NCBI GenBank assembly: GCA_963575745.1
Contig: CAUYUJ010016362.1
Location: forward strand, 124,001-188,000
Source of the DNA: Prorocentrum cordatum
Taxonomy: Eukaryota > Sar > Dinophyceae > Prorocentrales > Prorocentraceae
Length of the DNA: 64,000 bases
Direction of reading: 5' to 3'
A program made the translations under genes and the position numbers. Shown here piece after piece: positions 36,401 to 43,747 of the stretch (its first letter is position 1; every line of letters begins with the position of its first letter). The notes under the pieces are model-generated. The model made no database searches. It was not told where the DNA came from and saw only the letters and a program-made list of their open reading frames with translations.

Positions 36401-36635
36401 CTCGGAGTGGCTTATGGATGACCCTGTGGTGGTGGAGCCCGACATCGGGGTCCGGCCATGGATGGCCTGCGACGCATTGGATGCTTCCATACGTGAGGTA
36501 CTCGGGTCCGAAGCAGTGAACGTCAGCAAGAGGGACGCCGAGGGGGAGGCCTCCACCACTCAGATTAATCTATCTGGGGGCTCAGCATGGACTTCGAGCG
36601 CGAGCGAGTTGGACTCCCGGAGCCCAAGGCCATGA
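30411..36635 (+). CDS. DIRS-like ORF1: N-terminal region, MTase-like domain, RT
   Basis: First in-frame ATG at 30411 (MLGYWWETAVLCFALGIFTF); the hydrophobic stretch that follows could span a membrane. A Cys/His-rich region (ACISCNFADRYR, CRAVECASCPVAHPMHVDQY) and a second (KCSPPTCLRMAKGSCGGGPM) may bind zinc. An R/S-rich segment sits near 31730 and another near 32740. The MTase-like domain has VYAGSGNWSAALRAEG, then WCWGTPCGSCTDLG (Cys codon at 34686), then FLIESSCPSGRYPKIW. RT motif A is KRDVSRAFKWLDI (Asp codon 36162), B is YLAMVFGWTGAPGNFMML and C is EWLMDDPVV (Asp codons 36417 and 36420). The frame ends at 36635. The RT thumb (WGLSMDFERERVGLPEPKAM) is found in the next frame from 36575. 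Confidence 0.8.
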   Translation: MLGYWWETAVLCFALGIFTFVLGALAFIVNAAAQPMLWAAGGLRWAWHQITRCCQRRGGDGPGAHLPPPPPTPLLARWRGPGLGGVVETEFYTRGVRGRGTNRACNHVLLRKHGQVACISCNFADRYRLDRHGLNIEIGQVLGCTSRKWRLNLEETGNVHLCRAVECASCPVAHPMHVDQYAAIDHTQIVDLAEHGKAAACRAVGVGLRKVFGVVKWLLCPPWSALGWLCRGRPEPRYITDAAGYRRLGIDSESEVEAEERPCQAAQVGAQLAGGARPLQPEGCGDRGMQEATVLLQEDAEVSDVPRPGHCLNAQVHLCAHHAQKYRSTLIGRKCSPPTCLRMAKGSCGGGPMCGEHLRRDEGHTVRVEATVQPGILGGLRRRMRARAPSPARARDWTAHAADGVGVAPGPVYPPPAAPPPPAVAPSVDVEPSGAQALASGPQPRRSRSAEARACGRSRSADRGAPGDRIAHHGWLQEPLLAKVCPILPGDPRGAEEAYGAPPASPWYILLGECEGLDVRGTGGDARLIIGTSLEGVRVEVPASEVVWHPPPLEDGRYPIDWINRLLYEVPQGAREVGLRVIAHHIPQDLLAMLRQEQWDGVGVESASGWRRRYLTSTGRQQLQHDPVCTLGHHRRGGAQGAQPAPGMEGLPRPAPVAAPSRLAAAAAGVSEDAEEPDPLEIFMDTLRAEDLKGRGGQAAALSALGMTADLLGIPLDQAERQLRRRVAQVAAAGPPGPDLERALADLEDAQLEARARERAAAADKVPLQGSLSREGSRSRSARGRDPSPRQGPRRELFGAMLPVQPTGPRRGLLGDRDRLARDGRGGPARGANPLLDGASVLGHLTGQTPHGGGLGGERAWGPDHAGAAGALGGLTAEAEAQIIERLDRQNRLTERHVLAAERQARATEGDKKARGTRAGIGRDEELDLYIARGCNTFVVEACEGITGKDLFDSLKRMCAHSKSTLKTIGFPCLVTNRVAHGYAALAFGTGPHDLAVDDCVPARDEDFDGYRLPVDDKLEPRQRPATRMATWFKRARCEIQMFESIVGVVTEGGAEVGPVAWDADGLIGRGSYTFWDGDTRIQWDFLDYRDRLSPTEEMGQAMGLEVGDTEERQCLLLHVAAGVLLLRAGEGAGEPSSDAVQQLAATYRHALCEEAHEALRALGDSPPWITAMEADVRSYVHDAVHPHHDKDYRCLAACPVTDLDAVTLQVHRVNGSGRLCVDHLMGTGVGAEDQVIPLLIWRGHMRVLRPRSHTEAAALGQRWGHAGRLSREIVSVGWREMLDEGPDVEPTVPGKSAPCTHCKAAEGRAGRAVGRAPASFGEHPADVQARLLEANAMPIRHDPAFAYGLIAQEVYAGSGNWSAALRAEGIRVLEPIEYYDDPLRESGPRPDHDTLDPAVRARLQEAARTPMGPDVANVWCWGTPCGSCTDLGLMTQPGGTPQGTRTWEHPEGDGSKEFELVGNSHTQFTCDTCRILHDAGKEFLIESSCPSGRYPKIWDQAPMHELRRATGAMIVPIHMCAWGKAPSDAPESRYRKGSWWLVSPRLYLRALLLARRCPRDHRHVELKDHVPGSGIKRTKEAQVWAPRLCTAWAKVLKGAYHRWSVSQLRRQLAPIWEDGRGASPKIARAEAPGRLQGVDFTGIERLQASGDGSKCGRLSPAMHRALAGLPKPPLGETQGEVSAGKPRPPCEDPARDIAEDLDGCSPAELATVYLAFCAEHPEYDPEAMRTLVGLGDRLLQRTGSLKEAAALLRRARHERLGNPLRGVLGDKVRRCLSREHFEYVRELAEGGASARRGAPRRRERAQPYPSVRAHIDEAYQKVWADVTWGIVLVASQAAEGFLTELVEAPLGRVPKQLPDRTLSSEGRMIHAMLSANAATHKRDHPPAVQPRHRQVARTAVWHRARHPGARLLCAKRDVSRAFKWLDIAPADVGDFGTSLPGAHAGIEGDVRVVYLAMVFGWTGAPGNFMMLALAARELHESYRPGGPHWHDTTHFHSEWLMDDPVVVEPDIGVRPWMACDALDASIREVLGSEAVNVSKRDAEGEASTTQINLSGGSAWTSSASELDSRSPRP

Positions 36636-39600
36636 AGATGCGTTTCCTACTGGCGGAGCCGGAGCTGAGCTTCGGCTGCCGCATGGTACGGCTGCGAACC
36701 GCGAGGGAGCTAAGTGGGCTCGGCCAGTTCTGCGCCTGCGAAGCTCCAGCCCTGAGCCTGGAGCTCCCAGCGGTCCACCGGATGCTGTCGGGCGACCCAG
36801 GCCAGGCCTACGTCCACCCGCCGGGCGACCCCGAGATGGTAGAGGCTGCGTGGGACGATTGGCACCAGACCCTGGATTGGCTGCGCGTCTGCTTTGAGAT
36901 GCCTGTCGAGGGTAACTTCGAGACCTCCTTCGAGGGCCTGCTAGGCCTTCGCGAGGCCCTCGCACTTCCGGGGGCGCTCGGCAAGCTGCGATGGCTGGGA
37001 GGCGATGCCACCGTAGATCGGATCGGTGCGCTGGACTGGTCCTCGCGCGAGTACATCGTGGCGGAGGCGGCTCCCTACCTGGAGGCGCTCCGCTCCGCCC
37101 CCGGGGTCACCTGGCAGGGGGAGGGGGAGATCATCGCGGTGGTCGAACTCCTCTGCCTGATAGCCTTGGCGGCCGAGAAGGGCCCGGACTGGTTCCAGCT
37201 TCTATTGCCGTACGTCACTGACAACAGTAATGTCAGCCGCTGGCTGCGACGCCGCCGGGCACGGAACGCGGTGGCGCGCCACCTGCTTCGAGTCCTGGCC
37301 ATGCTGGAGCTACGGTACAAGTTCCGGGTCCTGGACGGACTTTACTTACGGACTTACCACAACGAGCTGGCCGACTTCGTGACTCGAGCCACGGTGGAGG
37401 AGGTGCGCCAGCGGATGGCGGAGGCCGGATGGACCGAGCTGTCGCCGGCAGCACCGCGGGGCGAGCTGGTGGAGGAGGCCGCCCAGCGCGAGCTGCGGAT
37501 GCCAGGGGACGATGGGCCCTGGCGCGCGGCTGCACTCCAAGTCAAGGGAGCCCGGGAGGCCCTACCACGCTACGCCCCCCTGCAGGTCGAGGGGGCGCGG
37601 CTGCTGGAGGTGGGAACCGCGTGGCCCCCCTTCGGGGAGGCATGGGAGAGCCTCGGCGGGTCGGCGCTGCTAGCGCCGTGGGATGTCGGTGACCGATGGG
37701 GCCCGGACGACGGCGACCACCCCAAGGACCCCACTGGGGCCCCGCGGATCCGTTGGCTGTGCGCGTCACTATCGGAGGACCCCGGTGGACGCGAGGCGAC
37801 GGGCCTGGAGCGGCTACTGATCACCACCCGACCGCTGGCCGTGTTGCTCGACGCCCCCGCCAACTACGCCGCAGTGCGGCTAGGTGCGCGCTTGCGGCGC
37901 CTCGGCTATGTGGCACTCTCCCAGGAGACGCGCCTTCTGTGCACCCACTTCGGCGACGTCACGGCACGCGCGCGGGCGGTCCAGGTTTGGGGTTGCGGAG
38001 AACGGGTTCGGGCGCCGAGCCTCATACCCCCCCTGGGGCAGCCCTGCGTGGAGCCACGCGGCCTCTGCCAGCTCTGGAAAGAGGCAGGGCGGCCACCGCT
38101 GGATGAGCTCCGCCTGGACCTCAACAACGGCACCTTGCTCGTGGACCCTCGGATCTCGACGACGGGGGATCGCATGATGCCCTGGCCGCGCGGCACATGG
38201 CAGCCCGCGGGAGGCGGGCGGGCCCAGCGCGTGGTGATTCATGATCCGCGCGGGCCCTGCCATACGGCACGGGCGAAGCCCGACCCGTTGAAGGGCTATG
38301 CGAACACCCTGATCCTGGAAGGGTCCGAGGGCGGCTGGACCGTGCGAGCCCTGCGCCCGAAAGAAATCTGGTGCGCCCAGGGGGGCACGGCGGAGCTGTG
38401 GGATGCCCTGGGCCTTGGAGGTATGCCGATCGCCGAGCGCATGCGGCAGGCCGCCCGTGCACTCCCGCGCCGCACGGCCCGCTGGGTGCTCCAGTGGGCG
38501 GAGCGTCTGCTGAGGCAGGCCGTAGAGGCAGCAAGCGCAGGCGAGGCGCCCGGGGCGCGCGCTGGCGTCGGACCCGACTACGACCGACTCGCTAACGACG
38601 AGATGGTTAAGCTGTGGCTAAAGGCCTGGCTTCAGGCCCCCGACCGCCCAAGCGGGCCATTCGAGGCTGCGCTGGAGGCGGGGAAGACGACGGACGACGC
38701 CGCTCGGTTGGCGGACCAGCTCGACCCCCCTGCTACCGCGCGGTCTACCGCAGCAGGGGAGGACGGGGCAGGCGGGGAGCGGGTCGGGGCGGTGACCTTC
38801 GCTGCTCCGGAAGGCGCGGGGATGCCCAGGCCGAGCGCCACGGACGGCGCGGGCGGCGAGGCGCGCCCCCCGCGCAAGACCCGCCGGCGTACCCGCAGTG
38901 CCCCTGCCCCCGCGCTGGTGAAGCCCGCCGCCTGGCGGTACGCCGGCGGGGGCGCCCCGAAAGGGGTTCAGGATGAACTCACCGACCCTCGCGAGCTGGA
39001 CGCGACCGCCACCGAGGCGATGCTGGCCAAGCTTGCCGAAGGGACGCGGGCTAACTACAGCGCCGGGTGGCGTAACTGGGTACTCTGGCGGAGGCTCCGA
39101 GGCCGGAGCCCGTACCTTCAGCGGGAGACTCGGGACGCCCGCCTTACGGATGAGGATGACCTCATCCGGTATGTCGTGTACCTGTACAAGGTGATGAAGA
39201 GGCGGGCCACGACCATCCGCCAGCGCCTGTTCGCCATTCGGTATGCCCATACCCTGGCAGGGCTTGGGGACGTGACCTCCGATCGGCGCCGGCTCTGGAC
39301 CACGATCGAGGGACTCCGCCGCTGGGACGAAAAGGCGAAGCGGAAGCTGCCGGCCACGCCCCGGATGTTGCGCTGGCTCCGCGAGTACTTGTTCGCCCAC
39401 GGAACGGCCACGCGCCGAGAGGCGACCATCCTATGGGCGGCGCTTATGACGGGGTACTTCTTCATGCTCCGCGCGTCGGAGTATTTGGTCCAGGAGGACC
39501 GCTCCTGGAGCATGGGACGGGTGGTGCGTGGGCAGGACGTGCAGGGGCTGCGCGGGGGTACACCCAGCGCATGGCTCAGCGACTGCGACGAGGTAGTGCT

Positions 39601-40200
39601 GACGATCACGTCGTCCAAGACGGACCAGTTTAACGCAGGTTGCGTACGCAACCATTACCGTTCGGGGGTGGAGTTGTGTGTCGTGGACGCACTTGCCGAC
39701 CTCCAGAGGGAGCTGCCGGACCGGTTTGGACGAGGAACCGAGGCGGGGCTCCCCCTGTTCCGCCGGCCCGATGGCCACCCGATTATGCGGGAGGAGGTGC
39801 AGGGGCTCCTCCAACTCGCGGCTGCCGCCTGCGGCGTGGACGCAGGCCAGATGGGATCCCACTCCCTGCGCATCGGGGGCGCGACGGCGTTGTACCACGC
39901 CTGTCGCGACCTGGAAGCGGTCAAGAGGTTCGGGAGGTGGTCCACGGACGCCTTCCACGGATACCTCTGGGAGGACCATCGGCGTCAGGCTCCATTCGCC
40001 CGAGGCATGGCGGAGGGCCACGCCTTACTGGCCCCGGACGCCCGCGGTGATGACGGCGTCGCGGCCGGCGCCCGCCCCGACCGGTTGGCCGGGAGCGACC
40101 CGCCCCCGTTTGGGAGCGACCTGAGGCCCTCGGAGCGCCCGGCCTGGGCGCCCGGGCGCCCCCCCTGGGCGCGCCCTTCGGCGCGAGCAGGGTCAAATAT
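36575..40200 (+). CDS. DIRS-like ORF2: RT end, RNase H, MTase-like region, tyrosine recombinase
   Basis: Begins as the RT thumb one frame back from ORF1 (TGG at 36575; first ATG 36587). RNase H acidic residues are visible: Asp at 37004 (LGGDATVDRIGALDW), the Glu of AVVELLCLIA, Asp at 37220 (YVTDNSNV) and Asp at 37373 (YHNELADFVTR). A region follows that resembles a C5-type MTase: LLEVGTAWPPFGEAWE, then LAVLLDAPANYAAV…RLRRLGYVA, TARARAVQVWG and VRALRPKEIWCAQGG. No clear PC catalytic motif is seen, so it may be inactive. The recombinase has R at 39470 (LRASEYL), K at 39617 (SSKTDQ), H-x-x-R at 39860/39869 (HSLRIGG), W at 39938 and Tyr at 39962 (FHGYLW). The frame stays open to 41473, but element-like sequence stops near 40100-40200. 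Confidence 0.8.
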
Positions 40201-40516
40201 GGAGGGGGAAGGAGAGGAGGGGCCGGTGAGATACGAGCCAGGGCGAGGAGTTAGCGGGCGTGTTGGGAAGCAGCAGGCGGGTCCTACAGGTGTTCGTTTC
40301 GGGGCGGGGGCTTCGCGTTGCGGGGGTATCCCGGTGGACCTCTCGCCCTCGACCCCCTTTTCGCTGCCGCCCCCGATCGCCCCAGGCACGCCCACCTCCT
40401 CTTGGTCCTCTCATCCGCAGCCATCTCCCACTCCAGAGCGAGGCGCGCGAGCAGCGCGCGCACCCCAGCCTCGCGCGCCAGCCGCGCCTCCGCCCCGCGC
40501 TTCGGCAGCGTGCATC

Positions 40517-42695
40517 ATGGGATTCCTGGTGGGCCTGGTGGCCCCGGACCAGAGCAAGGCGCGCGGCCATGACTACAGCATCATGGCGGTGAACCCCCTC
40601 GGCGTCGTCGTCTCGGGGGCCGCGCTGTCGGACGAGCTCCGGAGTGCCGCCCACAACATCCTGTACACGGTGGTGGACGAGCTGGACAGCGAGGACCTCG
40701 TCGAGGTGGTCAACCACGACCACGAAGCAGCCCCGTGCATCGCGGCGGCTTGCCTGGCCGCGGGGGCGAGCGAGGACCACGGCCAGCTGGTGATCGTCGA
40801 CGGCAAGCGGGGCGCGTGGGGAGTGGGCGCGGGGCCGAATATCAAGGTCCAGCGCCAGGCGGCCAAGCTGGCGCTCGCCTTGGCCCAGTTCCAGGGGCAG
40901 CCCATGCCGGAGCTCCGCGAGCTCTGCAAGAACAACAGGGGGCTGCTCGACATGATGCGCACGGTGGACGCGGAGGCGGTCGTGGAGCTCACCGACGTGG
41001 AGGACGCCTCGAGCAGGGGCGAGGGGAGGTCGACCCCGGCCCCGGTCCTCGAGCCGGGCGAGGACGCCGTGACCGCGGCGCTGGCGCGCGCGGCCATCCA
41101 GGCTGCAGCGCGGCGCCAGAGCAAAGGCGCTCCAGTGGAGCGCCCGCGGCCCCCGCGGTCCCCGGGGCAGGAGCGCCTCGCCGAGGAGGTCCGCAAGCGT
41201 GAGAGGCGCCCTGCGCCCTTGCGCTCGCCCTCGCGCGCGAGGCGCCGCGATCGCGAGCGCGATGAGCCTCGCGATCGCGGGCGCAGGGGGCGGGGGGAGG
41301 GGGCCGTCCTGAAGCCCAAGACGGGGGGCGCCCCCCCGAAGGCCGACATCGTGAGGCGCGAGGCCGTCCTGAAGCCCAAGAGCGGTGGGGCGCCGCCGCG
41401 GTCCTTCGAGGTGAAGACTGAGGTGGAGGAGACGGCGGCGCCAGCGCCAGCCGCGCTCGAGGAGCCGCCGTAGGCGCGAAGAGGAGCAGCGCCAGGGCGC
41501 CCAGCAGCAGCCCAGTGACCAGCACGACGAGGGCGAGTCCATCATCCGCATCGAGCGGGTACCGCACCACGTCGACGCCGAGGTGGTCAGGCAGGTGGTC
41601 GTGCCCTCTGGGGTCGTCAAACACACCGCCTTCCTGTACGACCACCGCCACAAGCGGGAGCCGTGTGTGCTCGTGGAGTCCCAGCGCCGCGCTGATGCAA
41701 AGCGCGCGCGGGAGTGCACGAGGTCGAACTATCGGTTCTACAAGACGGACCCGTGCACAGTGGTCACGGAGTGGGCGAGCCGGCCTCGCGGCCCTGACCC
41801 AGGCAGCGACGGGGAGGATGGCCCGACCATCCAGCCGCCTGCCTGCCCGACGTGCGCTCTCAAGATGCGCTGGAGCTCCTTTGACCCGGGAGACGGCTGG
41901 GGTTGCGAAATGTGCCCCGCGGGCGGAGCTAACAGCGGAGCCCTGCGGTGGCACTGTAAGGGGTGCGACGTGAGCTACTGCGAGGCTTGCCGCGTCGCCT
42001 TCGGCAAACCCAAGACGGTGGTGGAGAAGGCCCGGCAGAGCGGCCACACCGTGCGGGAGGCGCCGGGCCCCAGTGCCGGCCACGGAGAGCGCCCCAGCAC
42101 GGGTGCCGCGGGTGCGGGGGCTGAGGGGGGCCGCCCGCCAGGCGACCTCAGCTGGCCCAAGCGCGAGAGGTCGCCCAGCCGCAACCGGCCCAAGCGCGAG
42201 AGGTCGCCCAGCCGCAGTCTGGCGCGGGACCCAGCGTGGGCGCGGCGCGGCGACACCCCCCCCGGCCGCACGCGGCGTAAGACCGGGAAGCACGCTGGGC
42301 AGCTTCGCGCCCCCCGCGGCGGCTGGTACGAGCAGGAGAAAAAGCGGCGGCGTGCTGCCGCTGCGGAGGCTGCCGCGGGCGGGGGTGGGATCCCAGCCTG
42401 GCGCGGCAAGGGCGCGGGCGACAAGGGCGGCAAGGGCGGCAAGATCAAGGGCAAGCACTCCGGCAAGGCCGCCAAGGGCACCAAGAGCGGCGGCAAGGGC
42501 GACAAGAGCGGCAAGGGCGGCCACTCCAAGGGCGACCAGGGCAGCCGCGGCCGGAGTGAGCGTGACAGGCCCAGCGCGGGCGGTCGCGCATCGAGGGGCG
42601 GCGATGGCGGCAGCCCCCGGGGCCACAGTGAGCGCGGCGGAGACCGCAGCGGCGACGAGAGCCGCGATCGTCAGGGGAACACGCCATCCATCTAG
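40517..42695 (+). CDS. Hypothetical protein with Zn-finger and RS/KG-rich tail, one frame change
   Basis: An ATG at 40517 (MGFLVGLVAPDQSKARGHDY) begins a new-looking protein inside the frame left open by the retroelement. It has a globular part (YSIMAVNPLGVVVSGAALSD), a block WGVGAGPNIKVQRQAAKLAL of a type I associate with small nucleic-acid-binding domains in dinoflagellates, then an R/E-rich segment and two LKPK(T/S)GGAPP repeats, with TAG at 41471-41473. The next frame, open from before 41472, continues (ESIIRIERVPHHVDAEVVRQ). It carries CPTCALKMRWSSFDPGDGWG…CEMC…CKGCDVSYCEAC, a Zn-binding cluster, then RERSPSR repeats and a KGGKGGK tail ending at 42695. An intron near 41400-41500 or one indel would join them. 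Two genes is the alternative. Confidence 0.55.
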
Positions 42696-42818
42696 GCGTG
42701 GAGCACCCCACATCCCGACGCCAGCGCCCGCGGCATCGCGGGCTGCGGGCTGAAGACGGCGGCCCATCGAGGCGGACCGCTACTCGGGACAGGCCCGTGA
42801 GTGAGCCGGCTTTCCTCT

Positions 42819-42886
42819 CAGCCTACAGTACGCAGGTGGCGCCTGCGATCCTTTCAGCCTACGGTACGCAGGTGGCGCCTGCGATC
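42819..42886. repeat. 36-bp tandem duplication
   Basis: CAGCCTACAGTACGCAGGTG… at 42819 is repeated at 42855 with one or two changes. Each copy contains GGTGGCGCCTGCGATCC. It lies 120 bp after the stop of the preceding gene. 42887-43200 shows no coding sequence. Confidence 0.85.
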
Positions 42887-43200
42887 CTCTTTCTTTTGAG
42901 GATTTTGAACGTTGCGCGCACGTCGCGCGCTTCCTGGACCCGGCCGCGCTGCGCGTCCTGCGCGCCGCGCGGTCGGGGCCACACTTGCGCTCTGCGCCCG
43001 GCGCATCATGCGCCGCTCTTTTATTGTTCTTTTGCGCGCTTCGCGCACGCGCCGCGCCCGCGCTCTGGGTGCGCGGGGCGCGGAAGGCCTCAAGGTTGCA
43101 GGCAAGTGGCCGCGCGCGCGAGGCTCTTGCGGCCTCAGGATCCGCCCTCGCACTTCGGGCTGGGCGTCCCCGCGCGCGCGGCTGCGCTCTCTCTTCTCAT

Positions 43201-43394
43201 GGCCAAGCGGCCGCAGGCGTGCCAGAGCGCGAGCGCGCGGTCCGTCGGGGCCCACGCGCTCGCGTCGGCCGACGCCCAGGTGGAGATGCGCGTCGCCACG
43301 CTGCCATGAAAATACCATCGCCCAGTCCTGGTCCCTCTCTCGTCCCCTCCTCTCCTCCTCTCCCTCCGTTGAGTGCGCGCGTATCTCACTTAAC
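43201..43394 (+). repeat. Long direct repeat, left copy (R1)
   Basis: GGCCAAGCGGCCGCAGGCGT… to …GTATCTCACTTAAC. It recurs at 43536-43746 at about 95% identity apart from an ~18-bp insertion in the right copy. Both copies include ATGAAAATACCATCGCCC and a (CTC)-rich stretch. Confidence 0.9.
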
Positions 43395-43443
43395 TTGTAT
43401 AGTCTGATTGGTTGTAGACTGCAGGTTATGTGGGAGGGGGTGT

Positions 43444-43482
43444 GGGCTCAGGTAGCCATTTTGGGTCCGTAGCGTTCGGCTC
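43444..43482 (+). other. Spliced-leader-like relict
   Basis: 43452-43464 is GTAGCCATTTTGG, a 13-base exact match to the core of the dinoflagellate spliced leader. Directly before it is GGGCTCAG, resembling the leader's 3' end. Directly after it is CCGTAGCGTTCGGCTC, resembling a decayed second leader. Tandem leader relicts are known marks of mRNA-derived (retroposed) genes in dinoflagellates. It is too degenerate to be an SL RNA gene, and no splice donor or Sm site was seen. Confidence 0.5.
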
Positions 43483-43535
43483 TGGCCGACGCGCGGGCGC
43501 CCACCTACCCCGCTTTGCTCCCAGACGCCTGCGCG

Positions 43536-43746
43536 GGCCAAGCGGCCGCAGGCGTGCCAGAGCGCGAGCGCGCGGCCCGTCGGGGCCCACGCGCTCGCGT
43601 CGGGCGTGGGCCGTCAGGGCCTCATGCCCAGGTGGAGATGCGCGTCGCCACGCTGCCATGAAAATACCATCGCCCTGTCCTGGTCCCTCTCTCGTCCCCT
43701 CCTCTCCTCCTCTCCCTCCGTTGAGTGCACGCGTATCTCACTTAAC
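43536..43746 (+). repeat. Long direct repeat, right copy (R2)
   Basis: Second copy of 43201-43394, separated by a 141-bp spacer, with ~18 extra bases around GCGTGGGCCGTCAGGGCCTC. Immediately after its shared end (CTTAAC) the decayed copia coding sequence begins. Confidence 0.9.
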
Positions 43747-43747
43747 A

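Larger units (their letters stand above)
30411..40200 (+). mobile_element. DIRS-like tyrosine-recombinase retroelement
   Basis: Two long frames carry, in order: membrane-like and Zn-binding N-terminal regions, a methyltransferase-like domain (about 34430-35190), RT (about 36000-36600), RNase H (about 36950-37390), a second methyltransferase-like region (about 37567-38515) and a tyrosine recombinase (about 39040-40020). The RT-RH-MT-YR order is that of DIRS elements, which integrate by recombinase without a DDE integrase. An extra MT-like domain ahead of RT is unusual. The ends of the element were not located: no LTRs or clear split repeats are proven. Apart from one frameshift at 36571-36577 the coding is intact, so it may be young. 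Confidence 0.82.

Noticed and set aside
40193-42767. 508-aa and 592-aa minus-strand frames
   Set aside because: GC-rich shadows of the plus-strand gene, where codon structure and Zn/RS motifs are clear. The minus versions are A/R/P-rich noise.
43444-43482. Functional spliced-leader RNA gene
   Set aside because: The leader is incomplete, no GT donor follows it, and no Sm-like site or tandem gene arrangement is visible.
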